Part shown: in pieces, positions 26,882-34,555 of the stretch
How positions within the stretch are numbered: the first letter of the stretch is position 1
Layout of the letters: each line of letters opens with the position of its first letter
Assembly: GCA_964397015.1 (NCBI GenBank)
Contig: CAYNHL010000012.1
Location: 1-45,319, forward strand
From: MADRE2 sp964397015
GTDB lineage: Bacteria; Desulfobacterota; Desulfobacteria; Desulfobacterales; Desulfobacteraceae
Direction of reading: 5' to 3'
DNA: 45,319 nt
The notes under the pieces: generated by a model
The model's database searches: none
What the model saw: only the letters and a program-made list of their open reading frames with translations
Told to the model about the DNA's origin: nothing
Translations under genes and position numbers: made by a program

Positions 26882-27343
26882 ATGACATCATCACAAATAC
26901 TGGCAAAAATCACTGAATACTATTTAAAACTGCCTTTTAACAAGGTCCTGGGTATCGGAATCGAGAGCCTTGATTATGAATCAGGTGAAGCGGTGACAGT
27001 ATTTGACATGGCCCCCGATCTGGTCGGAAATTATTTTGCCGGAATCCTGCACGGTGGTGTCATTTCCTCGGTCATTGACCTGACCGGCGGACTGTCTGCA
27101 CTGATTTCCTGTGCAAGGCAGAACAAAGGCCGGTCCATTGAAGAGATCAGCGCCAGACTGGCCGGGTCTGCCACCATAGACATGCGGGTGGACTATCTGA
27201 GACCGGGCAGGGGAAATGCCTTCAAGTGCAAAAGCTTTATCATTCGGGCCGGGGCCAGGATTGTCGTGACCCGGGTAGATTTTTACAATGACTCAAAGCT
27301 GCGTATCGCCACCGGAACGGCCACTTATCTCATCGGCAGGTGA
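26882..27343 (+). CDS. PaaI-like hotdog-fold thioesterase
   Basis: A 153-residue single hotdog domain. HGGVISSVIDLTGG is the PaaI/YigI-type active-site loop, and the strand ATIDMRVDYLRPGRG is typical. Such enzymes hydrolyse acyl-CoA thioesters. AAGGA lies 7 bases before the ATG. It sits in front of a thiolase gene but is separated from it by a 127-base gap with its own promoter. Confidence 0.85.
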   Translation: MTSSQILAKITEYYLKLPFNKVLGIGIESLDYESGEAVTVFDMAPDLVGNYFAGILHGGVISSVIDLTGGLSALISCARQNKGRSIEEISARLAGSATIDMRVDYLRPGRGNAFKCKSFIIRAGARIVVTRVDFYNDSKLRIATGTATYLIGR

Positions 27344-27385
27344 ATCCAGGGATACGGGTATGCAGCCGGCCTGGACAGATTAACG

Positions 27386-27415
27386 TTGACATGGAGCTGT
27401 ATTTATAATATAGCT
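27386..27415 (+). promoter_or_regulatory. Thiolase promoter with overlapping palindromic operator
   Basis: Consensus TTGACA (27386-27391) and TATAGC (27409-27414) are 17 bp apart. The inverted repeat AGCTGTAT (27395-27402) / ATATAGCT (27408-27415), 7 of 8 positions matching around TTATA, covers the spacer and -10. That is where a dimeric repressor would bind; the regulator is unknown and no regulator gene is adjacent. Confidence 0.55.
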
Positions 27416-27470
27416 GCTTTGAAGCTACTTTCAGGCAAAACACGTTAAAAATGAATTATTAGGAGGAACT

Positions 27471-28646
27471 ATGGGTGAAGTGGTTATAGCAAGTGCGGTT
27501 CGAACGGCCATCGGAAAATTCGGCGGGGCTTTGACACCATTGAGCGATATTGATTTTGGTCCCATTCCCATCCGGGAAGTTATCAAGAGAGCCGGTCTTA
27601 CAGGTGACCAGATCGATGAGGTGATTTATGCATCAGGATACCGCACCGGTGACCTGCCCATTAATTCAGCCCGCGTGGTGGCGGTTAAGGCCGGCATTCC
27701 CCAGGAAAAACCCCAGTTTACGATCAGCAAGGCCTGTGCCGGTTCCATCAAGGCAGTTACCCTGGCTTGCCAGGTTATCAAGTCCGGAGATGCAGATATC
27801 ATTGTGGCCGGTGGTATGGAAAGTATGAGCAACGCCACCTTTATGCTTAAAAAAGCCAGGTGGGGCTACAGGCTCGGGCATGGACAGCTGCAGGACCAGT
27901 TGATCCTGTTTGATCCGTTGAGCGGTAATACCATGGGTGAAACAGCCGAGAACGTGGCTGAAAAATACAAGGTTTCCCGTGAAGACCAGGATGAATTCGG
28001 GTTAAGAAGCCAGAACCTGGCGGAAAAAGCCATAAAGGAAGGCAAATTCAAGTCCCAGATAGTACCGGTTGAGATTCCACAGCGAAAAGGTGACCCGGTT
28101 ATCTTTGATACGGATGAGCATCCCCGCTTTGGAACAACCATGGAGATGCTGAAAAAATTGCGTCCGGCGTTTAAAAAGGACGGTTCGGTCACGGCCGGAA
28201 ATGCCAGCGGCATGAATGACGGTGCTTCCGCGCTTGTCGTGATGAGCCGTGCCAAGGCCGATGAACTTGGAATTGACCCCATGGCCACGATTGTTTCCTA
28301 TGCCTCTGCAGGCGTGGACCCCGCCTACATGGGAATAGGTCCCATTCCGGCAACCCGCATGGCCCTGGAAAAGGCCGGTATGACAATCGACCAGATCGAC
28401 CTGATCGAATTGAACGAAGCCTTTGCCTCGCAGGCCCTGGCCTGTATCCGGGAGCTTGACATGGATATTGACAAAGTGAATGTCAATGGAGGGGCCATAG
28501 CTCTTGGACATCCGGTGTCTGCCAGTGGTGGTGCCATCGTGACCAAGCTGCTATACGAACTGCAGGCAAGAGACTTGAGATACGGTCTTGCAACCCTGTG
28601 TATCGGCGGCGGACAGGGCATGGCCCTTATAGTCGAACGAAAATAG
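27471..28646 (+). CDS. Acetyl-CoA C-acetyltransferase (thiolase)
   Basis: A 391-residue thiolase that joins or splits acetoacetyl-CoA. The acyl-accepting C89 is in SKACAGSIKA, the oxyanion/base H347 in GHPVSASGG, and the second cysteine C377 in LCIGGGQG; these positions match biosynthetic thiolases almost exactly. NEAFASQAL is also present. AGGAGG precedes the ATG at good distance. It is a single gene closed by a strong terminator. The substrate chain length cannot be fixed from sequence, so I give no gene symbol. Confidence 0.92.
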   Translation: MGEVVIASAVRTAIGKFGGALTPLSDIDFGPIPIREVIKRAGLTGDQIDEVIYASGYRTGDLPINSARVVAVKAGIPQEKPQFTISKACAGSIKAVTLACQVIKSGDADIIVAGGMESMSNATFMLKKARWGYRLGHGQLQDQLILFDPLSGNTMGETAENVAEKYKVSREDQDEFGLRSQNLAEKAIKEGKFKSQIVPVEIPQRKGDPVIFDTDEHPRFGTTMEMLKKLRPAFKKDGSVTAGNASGMNDGASALVVMSRAKADELGIDPMATIVSYASAGVDPAYMGIGPIPATRMALEKAGMTIDQIDLIELNEAFASQALACIRELDMDIDKVNVNGGAIALGHPVSASGGAIVTKLLYELQARDLRYGLATLCIGGGQGMALIVERK

Positions 28647-28675
28647 TTTCCTGAAAACAGGCTGTCTGGTTTGGA

Positions 28676-28707
28676 AAAGGCATTTGGCTTAATTGTCAAA
28701 TGCCTTT
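28676..28707. terminator. Strong bidirectional intrinsic terminator
   Basis: AAAGGCATTTG (28676-28686) and CAAATGCCTTT (28697-28707) form a perfect 11-bp stem with a 10-base loop. T-rich sequence follows on both strands. It separates the convergent thiolase and ChaN-like genes; the right arm also encodes the last three codons of the latter. Confidence 0.85.
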
Positions 28708-29733
28708 CTTTTTGGGTCTGTTCTTCATTTTTTCAAGGGAAGATTTGAACCGGTCACAGGGATCTTCATAGCTGACGCGCTGGGTAAACCAGATGAAATC
28801 AAAGGGTGGGCGCGGTTCGAATCCTTCCAGATCGAGCGGCTTGAAATACAATTCTGCTGGTGTTTGTTCAACAGTTATTTCAACCAGTCCGACATTGACC
28901 TGCCGGATATCCGGGTTGATGGCGTGCACCCGGTCGGGTACGCCAAGATTGTACTCTGTATGGCCGCCGCCTATGATCACTACCACTGGGCCGCCCTCGT
29001 GGCTGTCATGGATCCGGCACAAAGACAGGGCCATCCTGTCATTTCTGGCCACCCATGAATCCCAGAGCCGGGACTGCATCGTTCTGCTGTCCATTCCGCA
29101 ATGAACCTTTTTGAAAATCCGGTGCATATATTCTTCGTAAGCCGGGTTGCAAAGCCCGGTTGAAAACAGTTCCCGCTGTTCAATACCGGTGAGGCCTGAA
29201 AGTCCTTTCCGGGTGATACGGCGGGTCTGGGTTTTGGTCAGGTCTATGCCGGCTGCCTTGAGGTTGTTATCCCTTGCCAGTTTCAGCAGGTCGAAATAAT
29301 AATTCCACATTTTATCGGGCTGGCGTTCCCATCCAAGCTTTTGCCGAAGCATTTGTACCATCTTTTTTTCGGTTTCAGGAGGGTGAGGTGAATTCAGGGT
29401 GTCCAGAAAATTCATCAGCAGCGGGGTGTCTGCCATGGCAAAGAATTCAAAGGCCAGGAAAGGCTCGAGGCCTTTTTGTATCATCGCTTCGATGACGGCG
29501 TGCTGTATGCGGTGATGCTCCGGATTGTCATGTTTTTCAGAAAGGTAAATGATATCTGCAGAAGCCAGGGTGTCTGTCATTTTTTCAAAAGAAACATCAG
29601 CGGCTGTATCAGGTGAAACAATCTTGCCGATAAGCGGGTCCTGCCTGATTAAAGCAGGGGATGGTGACAGGGAACAGGAAAAAAGGAGCATGCACGGAAC
29701 CACCATCATGCCCCTTGATATCAACTTTTTCAT
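28696..29733 (-). CDS. ChaN-family lipoprotein
   Basis: A 345-residue lipoprotein. The signal peptide ends in the lipobox LFSC with lipidated C20. The mature part matches the ChaN (PF04187) fold: YLSEKHDN at 63-70 in place of the more common GExHDN, and GGGHTEYNLGVP as the second conserved block. ChaN of Campylobacter binds haem and is tied to iron uptake; function here is inferred only. GAGG lies 6 bases before the ATG. The last codons (K-G-I-stop) form one arm of the downstream terminator. Confidence 0.85.
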   Translation of the reverse strand: MKKLISRGMMVVPCMLLFSCSLSPSPALIRQDPLIGKIVSPDTAADVSFEKMTDTLASADIIYLSEKHDNPEHHRIQHAVIEAMIQKGLEPFLAFEFFAMADTPLLMNFLDTLNSPHPPETEKKMVQMLRQKLGWERQPDKMWNYYFDLLKLARDNNLKAAGIDLTKTQTRRITRKGLSGLTGIEQRELFSTGLCNPAYEEYMHRIFKKVHCGMDSRTMQSRLWDSWVARNDRMALSLCRIHDSHEGGPVVVIIGGGHTEYNLGVPDRVHAINPDIRQVNVGLVEITVEQTPAELYFKPLDLEGFEPRPPFDFIWFTQRVSYEDPCDRFKSSLEKMKNRPKKKGI

Positions 29734-29903
29734 AAATTACCTCATATCTGGTTTCAAAGTGTCATAATCATAATATTCTCTTTATTCTGCCTTAAATTCC
29801 GGCGCGGGGCAAGGTTGACCTCGAGGGTTTTTGCTTGACCGATGTTGAATGAATATGACATACTTTGTAACATCATGGATTTACGACCAAAAGCAACGGG
29901 ATA

Positions 29904-30632
29904 ATGATGCGTTCATATTTGTTTTATTCTTTTTTTATTGCCATATGCCTGGTATGCATGGCATTTTTCTTTTCCGGATACGGCGTTGCCGGATTTTACG
30001 AGTATACAGATGACCAGGGAGTCAAATGTTATACAGATGATGAATCCAGGATACCTCAAAAAGACGGGGTAGTCGTACATAAGGAAAAGTATGACGATCT
30101 CGATGAAAAACAGCGTCAGCTGATGCTGGAAAAAGAAAGACGGGAAATAGAGGAGCACAGGCAGGAAACCAGGCAGTGGCTTGATTATTACAAGTCCAAA
30201 GAACAGCGGCGGCAGGCTGCCGAAATTGAAAAACAGCGGCTGGAAAACCGGTACACGCCCGTTGCCATCGGGCATAACCAGATACTTGTGCCGGTTACCT
30301 TCGGGTATAACGGCCGAAAGGTCCAGGTGCCGATGATACTGGATACGGGAGCGGCCGTCACGGCGCTGCACGGGTCTGTGTCAAGTGAAATCCAGGTTCC
30401 TGCGGGCCGGCAGGGCGTCGCCCGGGTTGCCGGAGGGGGTATTATAAAAACACGCATCGTCACGGTTGATTATATCCAGGTCGGTCCCAAACGCCTGACC
30501 AATCCCACCATCATGGTACTGCCGGAACAGGGAGGACGTCAGCATCATGCCGGGCTGTTAGGCCAGGATTTTCTGGGACAGTTCAGTTATACCATAGATT
30601 ATGCCAGAAGAGCCATCAGGTGGGAGCAGTGA
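29904..30632 (+). CDS. Exported retropepsin-like aspartic protease with DUF4124-like N-terminus
   Basis: A 242-residue protein. A hydrophobic N-terminus (about 4-29) is a signal peptide or anchor. FYEYTDDQGVKCYTDD is the DUF4124-type motif, then comes a highly charged coiled coil (60-115). The C-terminal half is a clan AA retropepsin-like domain with the catalytic DTG at 147-149 (LDTGAAVTAL) and LLGQDFLGQF as the closing element. Such domains act as dimers. The target is unknown. CGGGA is close before tandem ATG codons; either may start. A TTGACC/CATACT pair (18 bp apart, ending near 29860) is a weak promoter candidate. Confidence 0.8.
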   Translation: MMRSYLFYSFFIAICLVCMAFFFSGYGVAGFYEYTDDQGVKCYTDDESRIPQKDGVVVHKEKYDDLDEKQRQLMLEKERREIEEHRQETRQWLDYYKSKEQRRQAAEIEKQRLENRYTPVAIGHNQILVPVTFGYNGRKVQVPMILDTGAAVTALHGSVSSEIQVPAGRQGVARVAGGGIIKTRIVTVDYIQVGPKRLTNPTIMVLPEQGGRQHHAGLLGQDFLGQFSYTIDYARRAIRWEQ

Positions 30633-30650
30633 GACGTAAGCGGGTACGGG

Positions 30651-31364
30651 TTACCCCGGCTTTGTAAAATACATCACCAGGCTTTTGCCCATCAGCGGGT
30701 TGAGCAGGCCGTCGATCCACCTGGTCAGACCGGGTTTTTTCATAAGGTCCCATACCAGCATCCGGTGGTAGAGGTTGACAATGTGCACATCATCTCGGTC
30801 AGGGCCGAAAAGGCATTTGAGCCACCAGAATACAGCGTGAATACTGTGGGCGTGGTGACAGTCATCAAGCCTGGTGCCGCAGGACGTGATTTTGTCAATG
30901 ACGGTCTTTTTCCTGTAAATCCGCACATGGCCCTGGCTGGCACTGGAATACTCCTTTGACAGCCACCAGCATATTTTTTCCGGCCAGAACCTCGGCACAC
31001 TGACGGCCAGGAACCCCCCGGGCTTCAATACCCTTATCAATTCCCTTATAGCTGCATCGTCCTCGATAATATGTTCGAGTACCTCCGAGCAGATAATCCC
31101 GTCAAATGCCCGGTCTTTAAAATTAAGGGCGGTTATGTTTGAACAGGTCAGATCCCAGGTATGACATGACAGGTCTGCCAGGCTTTCATGATACTTAAGC
31201 TTGTCCCGGGTGGTTTCAAGGTTGCCGAAGCCATAATCCGCTCCTACACACTTTGTGGCCGGATGGCGTGCCGCCATGACCGTGTGGCGGCCTTCACCGC
31301 AGCCGATATCCAGTATGCGGCTTCCAGGTTTTATGTCCAGGCGCTTGACATCAACGGTAATCAT
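30651..31364 (-). CDS. Class I SAM-dependent methyltransferase
   Basis: A 237-residue methyltransferase with ILDIGCGEGRHT as the SAM loop near residue 18, FDGIICSEVLEHI, and LKPGGFLAVSVPRFWPE. Residues 185-235 are rich in hydrophobic residues and may attach to a membrane. The ATG overlaps the end of the glycosyltransferase gene by 14 bases. The pair suggests modification of a polysaccharide or glycolipid, but no other polysaccharide genes are seen. A short hairpin without a T tract lies between it and the convergent protease gene. Confidence 0.83.
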   Translation of the reverse strand: MITVDVKRLDIKPGSRILDIGCGEGRHTVMAARHPATKCVGADYGFGNLETTRDKLKYHESLADLSCHTWDLTCSNITALNFKDRAFDGIICSEVLEHIIEDDAAIRELIRVLKPGGFLAVSVPRFWPEKICWWLSKEYSSASQGHVRIYRKKTVIDKITSCGTRLDDCHHAHSIHAVFWWLKCLFGPDRDDVHIVNLYHRMLVWDLMKKPGLTRWIDGLLNPLMGKSLVMYFTKPG

Positions 31365-32610
31365 CAATAATTTCCCGGTACGCCCCGGCGGTGCGCCGGG
31401 CTGTTTTTTCCCATGTAAATTCAGTCATGACACGCTGAAATCCTCTTTCAGCCAGGTCATGACGAAGATTGGGGTTGTCCAGAAGCTCTTCGATGGCCTG
31501 TTCAAGGGCCTGGGCATTGCCGGGAGGCACAAGCCTGGCCGCGTTTCCCGCCACTTCGGGCAAGGCGCCTCCAGTGGTCGAGATCACAGGTACCTGGCAT
31601 GCCATGGCTTCTCCAACGGGCAGGCCGAATCCTTCGTACATGGACGGGACCACTGCAATTGCGGCCCTGGCATATTCCTTTCTAAAATCCTCGTCACTGA
31701 TGCGGCCGGTAAATCTTACAAAACCGGACAAGGACAATGCTTTTATCAATTTTTCTATGCCGCCGTTTTTTTTGGGTGTGCCGATGACCACGAGGGTGAT
31801 CCGGCGCCTGGACAGGATATTCCTGACAGCATGCAGAAGATGGTAAAGTCCTTTCAACGGGGTGTCGGCGGAATTGGTCACAATGATCCTGTTAGGGTCC
31901 CTCCTGATTTGGCTCAGCGGATAAAAAACCGTGGTATCGATCCCGATGGGGATGGTTCTGATGCGTTGTTCGGGAATACGGAAGGCCCTGGCAATATCGG
32001 TTCGGGCGCTGTCGGAAACCGTGATGATCCCGGGCAGTTTCCGGGCTACCCTTTTTTGCATGCCGATAAATGAATACCATCTAAGGTGCTTCACTTTTTT
32101 ATAAAAGGACCGCGTGGAGCTGACCGCAAGCCTTCTGTCAACTGTGATGGGATGGTGAATTGTGGCTGTCACCGGCAGCTGCCTGGCCATGGCGGCAATG
32201 GAATAGGACAGGCTCTGGTTGTCGTGGATAATATCATAGCTCTCATACCGGTTTGCAAGGTATTTCCTGGCGCGCATTCCAAAGGTCATTGGTTCCGGAT
32301 ACCCCATTGTGCTGACATCCAGCCATTCGAGCAGGTTGGGCAATGAGGTCAGTTCGGACAGGCTTGGAGTCCTGAAAAGACTGGCAGGGTTGTAAAGATC
32401 CAGGGTTTTCAGCATGGTCAGCTTGACCTGGTGATTGAGTTCTGGATCGGGCGGACCGGCAATGACTTCGACTTCATGCCCGAGATCTGACAGGGCGTGG
32501 GAAAGGTTGCGGACGTAGACCCCCTGGCCGCCGCAATGGGGATTGCTGCGATAACTGATCAATCCTATTTTTAATCCGGGTTTCAGTCTGGTTTCACATC
32601 TGGTTTTCAT
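31351..32610 (-). CDS. Glycosyltransferase family 4 protein
   Basis: A 419-residue GT-B glycosyltransferase. The N-terminal half opens with a glycine-rich acceptor loop (CGGQGVYVRNLSHAL); the C-terminal half has PIGIDTTVFYP and the nucleotide-sugar motif YEGFGLPVGEAMACQ. It probably moves a hexose to a lipid or polysaccharide at the cytoplasmic face. The ATG lies only 12 bases after the tRNA-Arg 3' end and has no clear ribosome site. The methyltransferase follows with overlap. Confidence 0.87.
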   Translation of the reverse strand: MKTRCETRLKPGLKIGLISYRSNPHCGGQGVYVRNLSHALSDLGHEVEVIAGPPDPELNHQVKLTMLKTLDLYNPASLFRTPSLSELTSLPNLLEWLDVSTMGYPEPMTFGMRARKYLANRYESYDIIHDNQSLSYSIAAMARQLPVTATIHHPITVDRRLAVSSTRSFYKKVKHLRWYSFIGMQKRVARKLPGIITVSDSARTDIARAFRIPEQRIRTIPIGIDTTVFYPLSQIRRDPNRIIVTNSADTPLKGLYHLLHAVRNILSRRRITLVVIGTPKKNGGIEKLIKALSLSGFVRFTGRISDEDFRKEYARAAIAVVPSMYEGFGLPVGEAMACQVPVISTTGGALPEVAGNAARLVPPGNAQALEQAIEELLDNPNLRHDLAERGFQRVMTEFTWEKTARRTAGAYREIIDDYR

Positions 32611-32622
32611 AGGTGGATAGTT

Positions 32623-32698
32623 TGGTGCGCCCGGCTGGGATCGAACCAGCGATTTTCAGCTTCGGAGGCTGACGTCTTATCCACTCGACTACGGGCGC
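32623..32698 (-). tRNA. tRNA-Arg (anticodon CCG)
   Basis: On the minus strand GCGCCCG pairs with CGGGCGC, followed by A and encoded CCA (32623-32625). The anticodon arm TCAGC-CTCCGAA-GCTGA gives CCG, reading CGG. The T arm has GGTTCGATCCC. Its 3' end is 12 bases before the glycosyltransferase start, so RNase processing of this tRNA would set the 5' end of that mRNA. Confidence 0.95.
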
Positions 32699-32709
32699 AT
32701 GGGTACTTA

Positions 32710-32753
32710 ACTCTTCCTTCGGGCAACATTGTTGAAGCCCGAAAGTTGAATAC
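32710..32753 (-). repeat. Inverted-repeat element, copy 1, in tRNA-Arg leader
   Basis: Read on the minus strand it runs from CAACTTTCGGGCTTCAAC to GCCCGAAGGAAGAGTTAAG-like sequence and folds with stem TTCGGG/CCCGAA and an inner CAAC/GTTG. It shares an exact 17-mer (32731-32747) with the element upstream of adk. TTAAGTA occurs at both edges. Confidence 0.5.
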
Positions 32754-32755
32754 TT

Positions 32756-32783
32756 AATATATTCGAATATCCTTGAAAGTCAA
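32756..32783 (-). promoter_or_regulatory. Probable tRNA-Arg promoter
   Basis: On the minus strand TTGACT (32778-32783) and TATATT (32756-32761) are spaced by 16 bp, directly after the folC stop codon. The perfect palindrome ATATTCGAATAT (32759-32770) lies across the spacer and -10. The transcript would contain the inverted-repeat element and then the tRNA. Confidence 0.6.
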
Positions 32784-32786
32784 GGG

Positions 32787-34100
32787 TTAAGCCATATTAT
32801 TCTCAAACATTTGTTTGGCCTCGCCTGCCACGTAAAGAGAACCGGCACAGCAGACAACACCTGTTTCAGGTGTTATTTCAATAGCCTGCTTCATCGCATC
32901 TGCGACTCTTTCCACAATGTGGACCGGTTTGTCAAAAAAAGGCCTGACAATGTCCGCAAGCAGTGACGGGTCAACGGCACGGTCAATGGACGCTTTTGTC
33001 AGAAAAATACGGTCTGCACAGGGTGCAAGGGTTTTAAGCATGGCACCATAGGGTTTGTCATCCAGAATACCAATTACCAGGGTGATATACCTGTTTTTCA
33101 TACGGTTTTTCAAAAAGGCGGCAAGTACCGTGGCGGCTTTGGCATTGTGGGCCCCGTCCAGGATCACAAGCGGGTCGGTTCGGATATATTCCAGCCGTCC
33201 GGGCCACCTGGCATTTTTGATACCGGTACGAATGTTTTCTTCACCGGGGCCGCCCGGGTCTTTTGTTCCCCTTTTTGACCAGTCGCCTGGAAAAGCCAGT
33301 TCACAGGCGGCCAGAGCAAGACACATGTTCTCTTTCTGGTGATCACCTGGCAGCGGCAGTGTCAGGCCCGGGCAGTTGTTCCGGATACCTTTGTATGTGA
33401 ACAGATTTTTTTTCGGTTGTTTTCTGGCTGTAAAAGATTTTTTGTACTCATGGATATCCGAGCCTCTCTCGCTGGCCAGGCGGTTCAAAACCTTAAGGCC
33501 GGAAGCCTGGGATACAGCAGTTACAACCGGCCGGCCCGGTTTGATGATTCCGCCTTTTTCAACAGCGATTTTTTCAATGGTGCCGCCTAAATAATCAGTG
33601 TGTTCAATTGAAAGATTGGTAATCACGCTGACCCTTGGAGTAATGATATTGGTGGCATCGAACCTTCCGCCCATTCCAGTCTCGATAATAGCCCACTCGA
33701 CACCTGCCTTTTGAAAATGATAAAAAGCCATTGCCGTGGCAATTTCGAAAAAGGTGGCCTTGCGGGGACCATTATCGGCATCGTTGACAGCTGTATATGC
33801 GTCTACTACATCATCATTGGAAATTTCACTCTGGTTCACCAGGATTCTTTCATTGAACCTGACCAGGTGGGGGGAGGTGTACAATCCGGTTTTGAAACCG
33901 GCCTGAGTGAGGATGGAACTGATATATGCTGCCGTGGAACCCTTGCCGTTGGTACCTGCGATATGGATGGTGTGATAGTGTGACTGGGGCTCTTTCAGCT
34001 GCTGCAGGATATTGTAAATGGTATCCAGCTCCAGCTTGATGCCGAATCGGCCCAGCTGGTATATCCGGTCTAAACAAGCGTCATAGGAAACTGGATTCAT
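32787..34100 (-). CDS. folC: Folylpolyglutamate synthase / dihydrofolate synthase
   Basis: FolC is an ATP-dependent Mur-ligase-like enzyme that adds glutamate to dihydropteroate and to folates. The P-loop GTNGKGST is at 49-56, TSPHLVRFNERI and ETGMGGRFDATN follow, and VILDGAHNAKA opens the C-terminal domain. The ATG (MNPVSYD) gives 437 residues; a TTG 15 bases upstream lies in the T tract of a terminator and is rejected. The start is only 14 bases beyond that terminator, so expression probably depends on read-through from rpsU. Confidence 0.93.
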   Translation of the reverse strand: MNPVSYDACLDRIYQLGRFGIKLELDTIYNILQQLKEPQSHYHTIHIAGTNGKGSTAAYISSILTQAGFKTGLYTSPHLVRFNERILVNQSEISNDDVVDAYTAVNDADNGPRKATFFEIATAMAFYHFQKAGVEWAIIETGMGGRFDATNIITPRVSVITNLSIEHTDYLGGTIEKIAVEKGGIIKPGRPVVTAVSQASGLKVLNRLASERGSDIHEYKKSFTARKQPKKNLFTYKGIRNNCPGLTLPLPGDHQKENMCLALAACELAFPGDWSKRGTKDPGGPGEENIRTGIKNARWPGRLEYIRTDPLVILDGAHNAKAATVLAAFLKNRMKNRYITLVIGILDDKPYGAMLKTLAPCADRIFLTKASIDRAVDPSLLADIVRPFFDKPVHIVERVADAMKQAIEITPETGVVCCAGSLYVAGEAKQMFENNMA

Positions 34101-34113
34101 ATCTGCCAAAAAC

Positions 34114-34157
34114 AAAACCCGGCAAGGCTTTTAAGCATGTACAACCTGCCGGGTTTT
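34114..34157 (-). terminator. Intrinsic terminator between rpsU and folC
   Basis: AAAACCCGGCA (34114-34124) and TGCCGGGTTTT (34147-34157) pair over 11 bp, with two more G-C pairs after a bulge. On the minus strand the stem is followed by TTTTGTTTTT. It ends rpsU transcripts and stands directly before folC. Confidence 0.8.
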
Positions 34158-34172
34158 CAAGGTCAATTTATA

Positions 34173-34382
34173 TCAGCTGCTTCTCTTGCGGGATCTGGAT
34201 GCAGCGATTCTCTGTCTTCTCAGGGCTTCGCGCATTTTGCGGCGCCTGTACTGACAGGGTTTCTCAAAATGTTTTTTCAACTTGAGCCGTTTAAAAAGAC
34301 CGTCATTTTGAATTTTCTTTTTTAAAATTCTCAAGGCTTTTTCAACATCGTTGTCAAGAACCTGGACTGTAATTTCCTTCAA
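34173..34382 (-). CDS. rpsU: 30S ribosomal protein S21
   Basis: bS21, the small basic protein near the anti-Shine-Dalgarno end of 16S rRNA. From a TTG start (MKEITVQVLDND) it has 69 residues, with AGGGG 8 bases upstream. A GTG 9 bases earlier lies within that ribosome site and is less likely. The C-terminal half is very rich in arginine and lysine (REALRRQRIAASRSRKR). A promoter and a terminator frame it, consistent with high expression. Confidence 0.95.
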   Translation of the reverse strand: MKEITVQVLDNDVEKALRILKKKIQNDGLFKRLKLKKHFEKPCQYRRRKMREALRRQRIAASRSRKRSS

Positions 34383-34433
34383 AAAAATCACCCCTTTATT
34401 TCGTATTTTACTACAATCTCATTAAACTTGAGA

Positions 34434-34462
34434 CTTATATCAAAACTGCATAATAAAATCAA
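34434..34462 (-). promoter_or_regulatory. Probable rpsU promoter
   Basis: On the minus strand TTGATT (34457-34462) and TATAAG (34434-34439) are spaced by exactly 17 bp, about 50 bp before the rpsU start and just after the adk terminator. Confidence 0.6.
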
Positions 34463-34475
34463 GAAAATTCTGCCT

Positions 34476-34523
34476 TGAAAAAAAGAGTGCCCTGCTGACC
34501 GGTCTGCCGGCTGACAGGGCACT
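34476..34523 (-). terminator. Intrinsic terminator of adk
   Basis: AGTGCCCTG (34486-34494) and CAGGGCACT (34515-34523) form a perfect 9-bp stem, with an inner CCGG/CCGG pairing beyond a small internal loop. On the minus strand it is followed by a run of T (complement of 34476-34484). It lies 32 bases after the adk stop. Confidence 0.85.
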
Positions 34524-34555
34524 GGATATCTGTTCAGATTATCTGCTAGGAGGGA

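Noticed and set aside
30636..30662. AAGC-GGGTA / TACCC-GCTT hairpin as terminator between convergent genes
   Set aside because: The stem has a bulge and no T tract on either strand, so it is too weak to call.
31255..32073. Long plus-strand open frame (272 codons) antisense to the glycosyltransferase
   Set aside because: It has no family sequence or ribosome site, and the opposite strand carries clear GT4 motifs across the same bases.
32599..32800. tRNA-Arg as an integration site of a genomic island
   Set aside because: No integrase, no repeated tRNA 3' fragment and no phage-like genes are seen nearby.
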